A stretch of DNA of 30,971 nucleotides from CAYPHA01 sp964410215 (GCA_964410215.1 CAYPHA010000055.1:1-30971); one strand, 5' to 3'. Shown: positions 18,398 to 27,443, counted from the stretch's first letter. Translations and numbers: made by a program. The notes: generated from the sequence alone by a model not told the origin.

Positions 18398-20701
18398 ATG
18401 CTACGATCGAGTAAAGGGATAAAACAGCTGAACAAACGTAGTTTCTATAGCGAACAAATGGATGCAGATCTGGTTGTCGCCGGCGGGGGTATGGCCGGTA
18501 CCTGTTGTGCCATTACAGCAGCCCGGCAGGGATTGAAGGTTGTTCTGATCCAGGATCGGCCTGTCCTGGGCGGTAATGCTTCCAGTGAAGTCCGGTTATG
18601 GATATTGGGAGCCACCTCACACATGGGTAATAACAATCGCTGGGCACGGGAAGGCGGTGTGATCGATGAAATACTGGTTGAAAATATATACCGCAATCCG
18701 GATGGTAATCCGGTTATATTTGATACCATTTTACTGGAAAAGGTGACATCGGAAGAAAATATTACCCTGCTGTTAAATACCGCTGTCTTTGAGGTGGACA
18801 AAAAAGACGATGAGCACATCGAAGGCTTACGGGCCTTTTGCAGCCAGAATTCCACGATGTATCAGTTAAATGCGGATCTTTTCTGTGATGCAACAGGCGA
18901 TGGTACTGTCGGATTCTTATCCGGTGCTTCTTTTCGCATGGGTGCCGAAAGCAGGGATGAATTTAATGAAAAATTTGCTCCCGATGAAGCCTATGGCCAA
19001 TTATTGGGGCACTCTATTTATTTTAATTCCAAAGACGTGGGAAGACCGGTTGAATATGTTCCGCCTGCCTACGCGCTGCCGATGGATAAGGTGGAGCATA
19101 TTGGTCGCTTCCGGACGTTTAATCTTGATGACCAGGGGTGTAATTTCTGGTGGATTGAATACGGCGGCAGACTGGATACCGTGCACAAAACCGAAACAAT
19201 CAAATGGGAATTATGGAAAGTCATTTACGGGGTGTGGAATTATTTTAAAAATTCCGGGAAATTTCCGGGCGCCAAAACGAAAACGCTGGAATGGGTCGGT
19301 ATGATCCCGGGCAAAAGGGAAAGCAGGCGCTTTGAAGGCGATTATATGATGATTCAACAGGATCTTGTAGAGCAGCGCAAACATGATGACGCGGTTTCTT
19401 TCGGAGGGTGGGCGCTCGATTTGCATCCGGCTGATGGCATCTATTCATCGCAACCCGGATGTGATCAATATCATGCAAAAGGTGTTTATCAGATTCCATA
19501 CCGATCCATGTACAGTCATAATATTAAGAATTTGTTCCTGGCCGGCAGAATAATCAGTTGCACCCATGTCGCCTTTTCATCAACCCGGGTTATGGCTACC
19601 TGTGCGCACAATGCACAGGCCGTAGCCGTTGCGGCGGCAATGTGTAAGGAAAGAAGTCTTTGCCCTGCTGAACTGGTCTCAAAACAGTTGATTGGTGAAC
19701 TTCAAAACAGATTGCTGGGTACGGGACAATATATTCCGGGCTTCCGGCTGAAGGATGAAAATGATCTGGTCCGGAATGCACAGATCTCAGCCAGCAGTCA
19801 GCTTCATTTGAAAAAATTGAGTAACGATGGAACGTTTCACACGCTTGATTATTCACATGCTGTCTTATTGCCGGTAAGCAGTGGTGCGGTTCCAGGTATT
19901 TCATTCCGTGTAAAGACGAAAACGGACACGGAGCTTCAGGTACAGTTAAGAAAAAGCCGGAAGGTGGGTAACTTCACTCCGGAAGACATTCTGGAAAATC
20001 AAATTATACCGGTTAACGCATCATCCGTGCAGGAAATCCGGGTTGATTTTGATGTAACGATTGACGAACCGCAGTATGTGTTTTATTGTATACTTTCCAA
20101 TGAACACGCATCGATCCAGATGAGCGATCAGCGTATAACGGGAATCCTGACAGCAACGACTAAGTATAATACCGCTGTCGCCAGGAGTAATGTTCAGAAT
20201 CCGGAAACCGATATCGGGATGGAATCCTTCGAACTGTGGCGCCCGCGACGCCGGCCCAAAAATAAAAACCTGGCTATTAATATTTATCCGGGACTCGATG
20301 TTTTCAGACCCGAAAATGTTGCGAATGGCATCTGCCGGCCGGTGACAGGACCGAACGCATGGGTTGCGGATTTTAATGATTCAAATCCGACTTTATTTCT
20401 TAAATGGAATGAAAAACAACACATCAAACGAATGGAACTGTCATTTGACACGGATTTCGATCATCCGATGGAATCCGTGAACATGCAGCATCCTGAACAG
20501 ATCATGCCTTTCTGTGTTCAAAATTATCGTATACTGGACGAAAATGGACAGATTCAGAGAGAGATCAAACAGAATCACCAGACCCGCAACACCATTATCT
20601 TTGATGCGCCTGTGGAAACTAAAATACTCCAAATTGAACTGGAACACCCTTCGAAACAGGTACCGGCTTCCCTTTTTGAGGTGCGTTGTTATTCAGAATA
20701 A
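18398..20701 (+). CDS. FAD-dependent oxidoreductase with C-terminal discoidin-like domain
   Basis: A 767-residue protein with AGAGG before the ATG and no signal peptide. The N-terminal Rossmann fold is clear: LVVAGGGMAGTCCAITAARQ (GxGxxG at residues 29-34), then VVLIQDRPVLGGNASSEVR, and a second FAD-contact DATGDGTVG. This pattern is the FAD_oxidored family (PF12831-like) often mislabelled 'xanthan lyase'. The LFLAGRIISCTHVAFSSTRV block closes the flavin domain near residue 400. Residues about 440-767 are beta-rich. The last 140 (ANGICRP, WVADFND, LFLKWNEKQHIKRMELSFD, ending in SLFEVRCYSE) resemble an F5/8C discoidin or galactose-binding-like fold. The reaction is unknown; oxidation of a sugar or sugar-derived intermediate is inferred from the neighbouring symporters, kinase and aldolase. 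Confidence 0.82.
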   Translation: MLRSSKGIKQLNKRSFYSEQMDADLVVAGGGMAGTCCAITAARQGLKVVLIQDRPVLGGNASSEVRLWILGATSHMGNNNRWAREGGVIDEILVENIYRNPDGNPVIFDTILLEKVTSEENITLLLNTAVFEVDKKDDEHIEGLRAFCSQNSTMYQLNADLFCDATGDGTVGFLSGASFRMGAESRDEFNEKFAPDEAYGQLLGHSIYFNSKDVGRPVEYVPPAYALPMDKVEHIGRFRTFNLDDQGCNFWWIEYGGRLDTVHKTETIKWELWKVIYGVWNYFKNSGKFPGAKTKTLEWVGMIPGKRESRRFEGDYMMIQQDLVEQRKHDDAVSFGGWALDLHPADGIYSSQPGCDQYHAKGVYQIPYRSMYSHNIKNLFLAGRIISCTHVAFSSTRVMATCAHNAQAVAVAAAMCKERSLCPAELVSKQLIGELQNRLLGTGQYIPGFRLKDENDLVRNAQISASSQLHLKKLSNDGTFHTLDYSHAVLLPVSSGAVPGISFRVKTKTDTELQVQLRKSRKVGNFTPEDILENQIIPVNASSVQEIRVDFDVTIDEPQYVFYCILSNEHASIQMSDQRITGILTATTKYNTAVARSNVQNPETDIGMESFELWRPRRRPKNKNLAINIYPGLDVFRPENVANGICRPVTGPNAWVADFNDSNPTLFLKWNEKQHIKRMELSFDTDFDHPMESVNMQHPEQIMPFCVQNYRILDENGQIQREIKQNHQTRNTIIFDAPVETKILQIELEHPSKQVPASLFEVRCYSE

Positions 20702-20731
20702 TAAATCATTTAAACAATTTCCTTAAATGAG

Positions 20732-20750
20732 ATTGATCCCCCTGATCAAT
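20732..20750 (+). terminator. Short hairpin between FAD protein and kinase genes
   Basis: ATTGATC (20732-20738) pairs with GATCAAT (20744-20750) around a CCCCT loop, followed by ACCTTTTATT. The stem is short for an intrinsic terminator, so partial attenuation inside the operon is more likely. The arm sequence matches that of the hairpin at 15371. Confidence 0.35.
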
Positions 20751-20782
20751 ACCTTTTATTAATTCATTCAATAATCTATAAC

Positions 20783-21724
20783 ATGCTGGATTTAGTAACA
20801 CTCGGTGAATCGATGGTTTTGTTTGTTCCGACCGGGAGCGGTCCGCTTCGTCACGCCAGGAATTTCCGGAGATTTGTGGCTGGTGCGGAATCGAATACGG
20901 CGATTGGCATGGCCAGACTTGGTCTAAAAGCCGGCTGGATCAGCCGTCTGGGTAAGGATGAATTTGGCCGGACTATCCTGAACACTATCCGGGAGGAAGG
21001 TGTTGATGTGTCTAAGGTAATTCCGGATGAGCATGCTCCTTCAGGTGTCTTTTTTAAAGAATTTAACGATGACACTGCTACGAATGTGTACTATTACAGG
21101 GCAGGCTCGGCTGCAAGTCGATTGACACCCGAAGACCTGCATCCGGAATATATAAGTAAGGCGAAGTATTTTCACTTCAGCGGAATTACACCTGCATTGA
21201 GCCCGAGCTGTTTCCTGACCATTCTGGAAGCCATAAAGATAGCCCGTCAGGCTAAACTGTGTATTTCGTTTGATCCCAATGTCCGGTTAAAACTATGGTC
21301 GCTTGAGCAGGCAAAACGATTTTTCGACCGGGTGGTTCCCGAGGTGGATTTGGTACTTGTCAATGATGAGGAGATTGCCATGCTCACGGGTGAAAATGAT
21401 ATTGTACGTGCAGCCAGGCATCTGACACAAATCGGACCTTCTCTTGTTGTAATAAAAATGGGTGTAGAAGGAGCGTTGGCGGTAAGCAAGAAAAAGGTGC
21501 TAAAAGAACCTGCCATGAAGGTTCAAGCTATTGATACTGTTGGAGCCGGAGATGCTTTTAATGCCGGTTTCCTTTCTGCTCAATTAAAAGGTCTGCCGAT
21601 AGCGCTGTCACTAAGGTTGGGCAATATTTTAGGTGGGTGCGCCACAACCAGGCCAGGCGACATTGAGGGTCTGCCGTATTCCGCGAATATTCAGGATCTT
21701 TTGAATGAATATTCATGCGCTTGA
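20783..21724 (+). CDS. kdgK: PfkB-family 2-keto-3-deoxygluconate kinase
   Basis: A 313-residue cytoplasmic ribokinase-family enzyme. It should phosphorylate a 2-keto-3-deoxy-aldonate (KDG or KDGal) with ATP. The first PfkB signature region appears as AGAESNTAIGMARLG and the second as DTVGAGDAFNAGF, with catalytic base D257. The YYYRAGSAASRL and FDPNVRLKLW blocks are characteristic of KDG kinases in this family. Length is standard. The start has no obvious Shine-Dalgarno. It is followed after 36 bp by the KDPG-type aldolase, the expected partner enzyme. Whether it prefers the gluco or galacto epimer is not visible. Confidence 0.9.
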   Translation: MLDLVTLGESMVLFVPTGSGPLRHARNFRRFVAGAESNTAIGMARLGLKAGWISRLGKDEFGRTILNTIREEGVDVSKVIPDEHAPSGVFFKEFNDDTATNVYYYRAGSAASRLTPEDLHPEYISKAKYFHFSGITPALSPSCFLTILEAIKIARQAKLCISFDPNVRLKLWSLEQAKRFFDRVVPEVDLVLVNDEEIAMLTGENDIVRAARHLTQIGPSLVVIKMGVEGALAVSKKKVLKEPAMKVQAIDTVGAGDAFNAGFLSAQLKGLPIALSLRLGNILGGCATTRPGDIEGLPYSANIQDLLNEYSCA

Positions 21725-21760
21725 AAGTAAAAACAGTTTTATATACACAGGCACTGCAAA

Positions 21761-22420
21761 ATGACTTCAGCGGGAGATTATCAAAAAGCGACAGATTATA
21801 TCAAAACAAGCGGGATTATCGCCATTGTACGTGGCGATTTTTCTGTCAGTGAGTTAAAACATATTGCCGTTGCTGTATATGATGGAGGCATCCGGGTTCT
21901 GGAGATTACGTTAAACAGTCCCTGGGCATTGCAAGGTATTGAAGCCCTTAGAACCCATATGAAAGATCAGTTATTGCTCGGCGCCGGCACCGTTCGGGAT
22001 CGCGGAGATGTTGAACGTGCAATCGGGGCTGGAGCACAATTTCTGGTTTCACCAAATTTCGATGAAAAAAGTATTCAGGAATCTGCCGGGAGGGGGATGT
22101 TACATATACCGGGCGTTTTTACACCCACCGAATCACAAGTTGCATTCCGGTCCGGATGCCGGTTGCAAAAATTATATCCGGCTAATTTTTTGGGCCCGCC
22201 ATATTTAAAGGCCATTAAAGCTCCTCTGGATGACATCGACTTTATACCGACCGGCGGAATATCCGAAAGAAATATCGGTGAATATATTCAAGCAGGCGCC
22301 GCCGCAGTTGCCGTCGGTAGTACCCTGATTAACGGTCGTGATTATACATATGCATCATTGAAAACGAAGGCAGAACATTTAATCGAACGCCTTAATATCG
22401 CAAGAACTGAAAGTAAGTAG
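21761..22420 (+). CDS. eda: KDPG/KDPGal aldolase (class I)
   Basis: A 219-residue class I aldolase that should split 2-keto-3-deoxy-6-phospho-gluconate or -galactonate into pyruvate and glyceraldehyde 3-phosphate. Visible family residues: the IIAIVRG opening, E48 in VLEITLNSP (proton transfer), LLGAGTV, LVSPNFD, and the Schiff-base K137 in LQKLYPANFLG, followed by the phosphate-binding FIPTGGI and AVAVGSTL segments. Size and motif spacing fit the family closely. It directly follows the KDG kinase and sits 12 bp before the aldo/keto reductase gene, so the three are almost certainly co-transcribed. Confidence 0.93.
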   Translation: MTSAGDYQKATDYIKTSGIIAIVRGDFSVSELKHIAVAVYDGGIRVLEITLNSPWALQGIEALRTHMKDQLLLGAGTVRDRGDVERAIGAGAQFLVSPNFDEKSIQESAGRGMLHIPGVFTPTESQVAFRSGCRLQKLYPANFLGPPYLKAIKAPLDDIDFIPTGGISERNIGEYIQAGAAAVAVGSTLINGRDYTYASLKTKAEHLIERLNIARTESK

Positions 22421-22429
22421 GGAGGTGAT
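22421..22429 (+). promoter_or_regulatory. Full-length Shine-Dalgarno GGAGGTGAT
   Basis: GGAGGTGAT follows the aldolase stop codon TAG immediately and lies three bases before ATG 22433. It is nearly the entire anti-Shine-Dalgarno complement, indicating classical translation initiation in this organism. Confidence 0.75.
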
Positions 22430-22432
22430 GAA

Positions 22433-23455
22433 ATGTCTGATAATGATGGTTATATTTCTCGAAGGAAGTTCCTGAAAACTTCTGTTGCCGGGACCGGTGT
22501 GATCGTAGCATCATCCCTCGCGAAGCCTCAAATGAAACACCGGGATACAGCAAAGCGGGATCTTAAAAAAGTACCTGAACACATTTTGGGCCGGACAGAA
22601 GAAAAGGTATCCCTGCTGGGAATCGGTTGCTTCCCTTTTTTCAAAAAAGAAATCAGTATTGATGATATCGGGCGGATTCTCAGGCGCAGTCTGGAATTGG
22701 GTGTCAACTACCTGGATGTGGCACCAAATTATGGGAAGGAAGGCATCGGATACGCCGAGGAGAAAATGGGACCCGCTTTGGAACAGTTAAGAAAACACTT
22801 TTTCCTGGCTACGAAAACGGAAGATCCTACCTATGACGGCACCTGGCGTCTGATGGAACAGAGTATGAAACGTATGAAGACGGATTACCTGGATCTTGTA
22901 CATCTGCATAATATCGGATCAGAAAGCACGTTTCCTGATCTGAAATTCGTATTCAGCGCAGAGGGTGCCATGGGCGCATTGCGCAAGGCCAGGGAACAGG
23001 GGGTGGTTCGCTATATCGGGGCGAGCGGACATGTCTATCCTACGCGTTTTCATGAGGTAATCGACCGGGGAGAAATCGATGTGCTGATGCTGGCGGTGAA
23101 TTTTATTATTCAACATAATTATGATTTCGAACATAAGGTCTGGCTGCGGGCGCATAAAGAAAACCTGGGCCTGGTTGCGATGAAGGTCCTGGGAGGAGAA
23201 AAAAAGGATCGCACAGGAATCTGCAGAATACCGGTTGAGTACTATGATACTGCCATGCGTTACGCCTTATCGTTACCGGGTATTTCATGTGCCGTTATCG
23301 GCATAAAAGATATCGCCCAACTGGAAAGGGCGGCGGACGCAGTCTCTCAATTTAAAGCCCTTACGGAAGAGGAATCATACCGGCTTTCACTGTCCGGACT
23401 GGAATTAGCACAAAAGGATGCCTGGAAAGCCGCATACGGTAAACCAATACGATAA
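22433..23455 (+). CDS. Tat-exported aldo/keto reductase
   Basis: A 340-residue AKR-superfamily protein with an N-terminal twin-arginine signal: SRRKFLKTSVAG, then a mildly hydrophobic run to about residue 30. The catalytic tetrad is complete: D95 and Y100 in YLDVAPNYG, K128 in FLATKTE, and H158 in LVHLHNI. AKRs use NAD(P)(H). Export by Tat would allow folding around bound cofactor before translocation, as known for glucose-fructose oxidoreductase. In context it is a candidate sugar dehydrogenase starting a non-phosphorylative pathway, but several exported AKRs have no assigned substrate. The gene fits between the aldolase (12 bp) and the second symporter (23 bp). Confidence 0.88.
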   Translation: MSDNDGYISRRKFLKTSVAGTGVIVASSLAKPQMKHRDTAKRDLKKVPEHILGRTEEKVSLLGIGCFPFFKKEISIDDIGRILRRSLELGVNYLDVAPNYGKEGIGYAEEKMGPALEQLRKHFFLATKTEDPTYDGTWRLMEQSMKRMKTDYLDLVHLHNIGSESTFPDLKFVFSAEGAMGALRKAREQGVVRYIGASGHVYPTRFHEVIDRGEIDVLMLAVNFIIQHNYDFEHKVWLRAHKENLGLVAMKVLGGEKKDRTGICRIPVEYYDTAMRYALSLPGISCAVIGIKDIAQLERAADAVSQFKALTEEESYRLSLSGLELAQKDAWKAAYGKPIR

Positions 23456-23478
23456 TAAACGTCGGATATTTAAAAAAT

Positions 23479-25041
23479 ATGCACTGGCTTGATATTATTG
23501 TCATGACACTTTATTTCTCCGGTCTGGTTGTCATGAGTATCTACTTTTCACGTAAAAATACCAGCACGGAAGAATATTTTGTCGGCAGCCGGTCGTTTTC
23601 AGGCTGGGTTATCGGCATCAGTCTGATCGGAACGGCCGTCAGCTCTATTACCTTTCTTGCCTATCCTGCAGATGCCTTTAAAACGACCTGGATCCGGTTT
23701 ACACCGAATTTTATGCTGATCATCGCCGTCTTTATTGCCGCTTATGTGTTTCTACCATTTTTTCGTCGCGGAAAAATTACCTCAGCCTACGAGTATCTGG
23801 AAGCACGTTTCGGACCATCCATCCGGGTTTACGGCGCACTGACCTTTATTTTCAGTGAACTGATCCGCATCAGTATCATTCTGTTCTTACTTTCTCTTGT
23901 TGTCCATGAAATCACCGGATTAAGCCCGGTCACGGCGATTCTGATAGGTGGCGTGTTTGTGGCGATTTATACCATTATCGGGGGAATCGACACGGTGATC
24001 TGGACGGATGTCATTCAGGTCATCATATTTGTAGCCGGCGGCCTTCTCTGTTTCGGTGTCATCGCCGTTCAATTGCCGGGTGGCATATCCCAGATTATAT
24101 CGGTGGCCATGGATCAGGGTAAGTTGAGCTTCAGTGAGATGACAGGGGGACAGATCAAACCGGTTTCTTGGGAAGTCTCCCTGCAGCACAAGACGGTAAC
24201 AATGATGCTGATTTACGGCCTCGTCAACTGGTTGCGCCATTATTGTGCGAATCAGAATGTTATACAACGTTATGCATCATCACGCAGCGCGCTTGAAGCG
24301 CGGAAAGCCATGTTTATTGCTGCATTTTTTCGCTTACCTATCTGGGCCTTCTTTTTCTTCCTGGGTACCAGTTTATATGTGTTTTTTCATGAATTTCCTA
24401 CGGTCGAGGCGGCTCAGATGCTGTCAGGACAAGCAAAAGCGGAGCAGATTCTCCCCTATTTTATTATTCATTATCTTCCACCGGGTCTGACCGGTATTGT
24501 GCTCGCCGCTGCTCTGGCCGCGGCCATGTCGTCTCTCGATTCGAGTATCAATGCCATCGCGACGGTGGGTATTGTAGACATTTATAAAAGACATTTGAGA
24601 AAGGGAAGGGAGGACCGTCATTATCTGAGAACCGCGCGCGGATTTGCCACGGTGGCCGGTATCGGTATGATTGGTGGAGCCATCCTTCTCCTCTATTCCG
24701 ATACAAAAACCATCGAGCATGCGGCTATAACGCTGGTATCGCTGTTCACGGGAGGTATGCTGGGCATTTACCTGCTGGGGTTTCTGACCACCCGCGGTGA
24801 TACCAGGGCGGTTGGTACCGGTATCGTTTTTACCATACTTTTTACCGGCTGGACCATTCTTTCGGATCAGAACCTGCTGCCCGATATGTTTCGTTTCCCG
24901 TTTGAGTTGTATTATACAGCTATCCTTGTAAATATGGCCATGTTCATAATCGGATATGTATCAGCCCTTGTTTTACCTGCAAAAAAACAGAATCTCCATA
25001 ACCTGACGATCTGGGATCAGGATCACACACCGCTTGATTAA
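23479..25041 (+). CDS. Sodium:solute symporter (SSS/SLC5 family), second copy
   Basis: A 520-residue membrane protein with about 13 hydrophobic segments. The N-terminal block STEEYFVGSRSFSGWVIGIS is the SSS signature opening, and IVLAAALAAAMSSLDSSINA is the conserved helix that carries the sodium-binding Ser residues. It differs clearly from the symporter at 16518, so the two are not recent duplicates and may import different compounds, for example one sugar and one sugar acid. No ribosome site is obvious before ATG 23479, which lies 23 bp after the reductase stop; translational coupling is possible. Confidence 0.92.
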   Translation: MHWLDIIVMTLYFSGLVVMSIYFSRKNTSTEEYFVGSRSFSGWVIGISLIGTAVSSITFLAYPADAFKTTWIRFTPNFMLIIAVFIAAYVFLPFFRRGKITSAYEYLEARFGPSIRVYGALTFIFSELIRISIILFLLSLVVHEITGLSPVTAILIGGVFVAIYTIIGGIDTVIWTDVIQVIIFVAGGLLCFGVIAVQLPGGISQIISVAMDQGKLSFSEMTGGQIKPVSWEVSLQHKTVTMMLIYGLVNWLRHYCANQNVIQRYASSRSALEARKAMFIAAFFRLPIWAFFFFLGTSLYVFFHEFPTVEAAQMLSGQAKAEQILPYFIIHYLPPGLTGIVLAAALAAAMSSLDSSINAIATVGIVDIYKRHLRKGREDRHYLRTARGFATVAGIGMIGGAILLLYSDTKTIEHAAITLVSLFTGGMLGIYLLGFLTTRGDTRAVGTGIVFTILFTGWTILSDQNLLPDMFRFPFELYYTAILVNMAMFIIGYVSALVLPAKKQNLHNLTIWDQDHTPLD

Positions 25042-25143
25042 AAATGGGAGCTATTCCGTCAGATAAATAAGGTGTGGAGCGATCTTTGATCGTCAGTTAA
25101 TGTAATAAGATCATTTTAATTAAAATCAGGAGAACATCCTACG

Positions 25144-26457
25144 ATGATATCCCGGCGAAATTTATTTAAAATGGCTGCGGCCGGTTCCGCATTGACCCTT
25201 ACGCCTTTTTCCCTCGCTTTTTCTGAAGTGATGGATAAAAGAAAAAAAAGTAATCATCCGCTTAAAATCACAAAAATTGAACCGCTGGTTATCCGGTGGC
25301 CTAACGATGGGGCGGCCTCAGAGGAGCTGATAGAGATGCCGCCTGTCGGATCCCTGCGGGAACGTGCCGGTTTGGGAAAACGGCTGGACCATGCCAGCCC
25401 CTCGCGTTTTAAAGGTTATTTGCAGACATTGCTCGTTAAGGTGCATACGGATCAGGGTATCACCGGATGGGGGGAAAGTCATGCACCGGCGGCCCCAAGG
25501 GTTCATCAGCGGGTGGTGACGGACCTGCTGGCACCGATACTGGTGGGACAGGAGGCCCGGAATATTTTTGCACTATGGGAAAAAATGTATTCCAGTCAGC
25601 GGCTGCGCGGATATGCCACCGGCTTCTATACGGAAGCCATTGCCGGTATTGATATTGCCCTCTGGGACATCCTCGGTAAATACCTGGATGTACCGTTATA
25701 TCAACTGCTGGGTGGGAAATTCAGAGACCGCATACCGACCTATCGTGGAGCCGGCAGTGCGGAAGACGCGAAGAAGGCTATCGGTGAAGGATTTGCAGCT
25801 GTGAAGACAGGTTTTTTTAAAGGTTCCGGATCCGATGACTTTGAGCGGATTGCAACCATTTCCGAAGCAGTCGGTAAAAAAGGCCAGCTTTTTATCGATT
25901 CGCTTGGTGCATTTAAACTGCATGAAGCCGTGCAGGTGGGTAGAAAACTGGATGAACTGGGTAACATCGGCTGGTTTGAGGATGCGTTGTTACCGGAAGA
26001 TACAAGTGGCTACCCCATTCTGGCAGAGGCACTCGATACAGCTGTCTGTGCCGGTGAAACCTTGAGTAACCGTTATCAGTTCAGGGATCTGTTTACCTCC
26101 CGGTCCGTGGATGTCGTCAATCCGGATATAAGCCGGGCCGGTGGCATAACGGAATGTAAACGCATCGCCGACATGGCAGATGCTTTCGGCGTATTGTGGT
26201 CACCACACGTCAGCAGCGGATTTCCACCCTATGTCGCTGCTTCCATTCACCTGGCCGTTGCAACGCCAAACGCGGTCATCATGGAAGGCGGAAATATTCA
26301 CACGTCAACCGATGTGTTTGGCTCACGTGGTAATGTGCTGTTGGAAAAACCCATCGAGTTTATTCCCGGTTATGCCATGGTGCCGGAGCGTCCGGGACTG
26401 GGCATTGAATTTAATGAAAAGGAATTACAGGAAGTTGTCGCTGCAACCGATAAATAA
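25144..26457 (+). CDS. Tat-exported enolase-superfamily (MR/ML group) sugar-acid dehydratase
   Basis: A 437-residue protein with AGGAG upstream and a twin-arginine signal (SRRNLFKMAAAG, hydrophobic run, FSLAFS). The remaining sequence is a full mandelate-racemase/muconate-lactonizing fold: N-terminal capping domain with ESHAPAAP, then the barrel. Magnesium ligands are D252 (FIDSLGAF), E279 (WFEDALL) and E305 (CAGETLS). The Lys on the second strand is K221 in AAVKTG, and the Asp-His dyad is D328 and H355 (WSPHVSSG). This residue set fits acid-sugar dehydratases such as galactonate or fuconate dehydratase; cycloisomerases such as the 3,6-anhydrogalactonate enzyme belong to the same group and cannot be excluded. 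A Tat leader is unusual for this family, whose characterised sugar dehydratases are cytoplasmic. Confidence 0.87.
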   Translation: MISRRNLFKMAAAGSALTLTPFSLAFSEVMDKRKKSNHPLKITKIEPLVIRWPNDGAASEELIEMPPVGSLRERAGLGKRLDHASPSRFKGYLQTLLVKVHTDQGITGWGESHAPAAPRVHQRVVTDLLAPILVGQEARNIFALWEKMYSSQRLRGYATGFYTEAIAGIDIALWDILGKYLDVPLYQLLGGKFRDRIPTYRGAGSAEDAKKAIGEGFAAVKTGFFKGSGSDDFERIATISEAVGKKGQLFIDSLGAFKLHEAVQVGRKLDELGNIGWFEDALLPEDTSGYPILAEALDTAVCAGETLSNRYQFRDLFTSRSVDVVNPDISRAGGITECKRIADMADAFGVLWSPHVSSGFPPYVAASIHLAVATPNAVIMEGGNIHTSTDVFGSRGNVLLEKPIEFIPGYAMVPERPGLGIEFNEKELQEVVAATDK

Positions 26458-26505
26458 ATAGCCTGGAATATCGTAGCTTTTAAAACCTTGTGACAGGATT
26501 TATAA

Positions 26506-27402
26506 ATGAATGAAATCAAAGGCGTCTTTCCGGTAATCGCCACACCGTTTAAAGATGATGGGTCGATCGATGAAACCGGTTTCAGAAACATTCTCAGGTA
26601 TGTATTGAATGCCGGTGCACATGGCGTCGTTTATCCGGCTGTCGCCAGTGAATTTTATGCGCTGTCTCAGCAGGAGCGTATGTACTTGTCGGAATGTCTT
26701 ATGGAAGAAGTAAAACAGAACGTACCGGTTATTATATGTACCACGGGAGCAAGCCGCGCTATTGCTGAAGAACTCACCCGCCATGCCCGGGATATCGGTG
26801 CGGATGCGGTAATGGTGATGGCACCCTATGTCGTAAAGGACAATCAGACCGGCATTACCCGTCATTTTGAAGAGATAACAAGGACGGCTGATATCCCTGT
26901 TGTTCTGCAGAATGCCCCGCCACCCCTGGGTTCAGCCCAATCTGTTGAAGCCATTCTGAATATTCTGAGAACTATACCAGCCATACAGTATGTGAAGGAA
27001 GAAAACCTGCCCTGTGGACAACGAATCTCCGGAATAAGATCAGAAGCCCCGGATACACTGAAAGGAGTCTTCGGCGGCGCCGGCGGACGTTATATTATTG
27101 ATGAACTGAAACGCGGAGTCATCGGTGCGATGCCTGCATGTGAGTTAACGGAAATACATGTTAACATTTACAATTGTTTCAGGGATGGAAAGCATTCGGA
27201 AGCAAGACGTCTTTATTACAGGTCCCTTCCGCTTTTAAATTTTCAGGCTGTTTTTCGTATGAATATGACAAAGGAAGTGCTGAAGAAACGGGGGATCATC
27301 GAAAATACGTTTGTCAGAGTAGGTGGAACACCGCTGGATGATGCGGACAGTGAGGAATTGCATTTAATGCTCGATGAAGTAAAGGAGCTGCTGATCCATT
27401 GA
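26506..27402 (+). CDS. DHDPS/N-acetylneuraminate lyase family protein
   Basis: A 298-residue class I aldolase-fold enzyme with no signal peptide. The opening GVFPVIATPFKDDGSID and the ADAVMVMAPYV segment are typical of the family. The Schiff-base lysine is K164 in IQYVKEEN. At the position of the conserved catalytic Tyr (YNxP in DapA and NanA) it reads VVLQNAP, with Gln135. It is therefore not a normal dihydrodipicolinate synthase. Likely roles in this setting are aldol cleavage or dehydration of a 2-keto-3-deoxy sugar acid, giving an alternative to the phosphorylated kinase/aldolase branch. It lies 48 bp downstream of the dehydratase gene and 41 bp upstream of the lactonase ATG chosen here. 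Confidence 0.85.
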   Translation: MNEIKGVFPVIATPFKDDGSIDETGFRNILRYVLNAGAHGVVYPAVASEFYALSQQERMYLSECLMEEVKQNVPVIICTTGASRAIAEELTRHARDIGADAVMVMAPYVVKDNQTGITRHFEEITRTADIPVVLQNAPPPLGSAQSVEAILNILRTIPAIQYVKEENLPCGQRISGIRSEAPDTLKGVFGGAGGRYIIDELKRGVIGAMPACELTEIHVNIYNCFRDGKHSEARRLYYRSLPLLNFQAVFRMNMTKEVLKKRGIIENTFVRVGGTPLDDADSEELHLMLDEVKELLIH

Positions 27403-27443
27403 GGTTTGTGAACGATAATAACGTTTTGAAAAGGGCATTTAAA

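Noticed and set aside
25080..25092. Small palindrome CGATC-TTT-GATCG before the dehydratase gene
   Set aside because: Five-base stem with no T-run; too small to call as a terminator or operator.
27399..27443. Upstream TTG start for the lactonase, overlapping the previous stop codon
   Set aside because: It would place 15 polar residues before an otherwise clean lipoprotein signal; ATG 27444 has its own AAGGG site.
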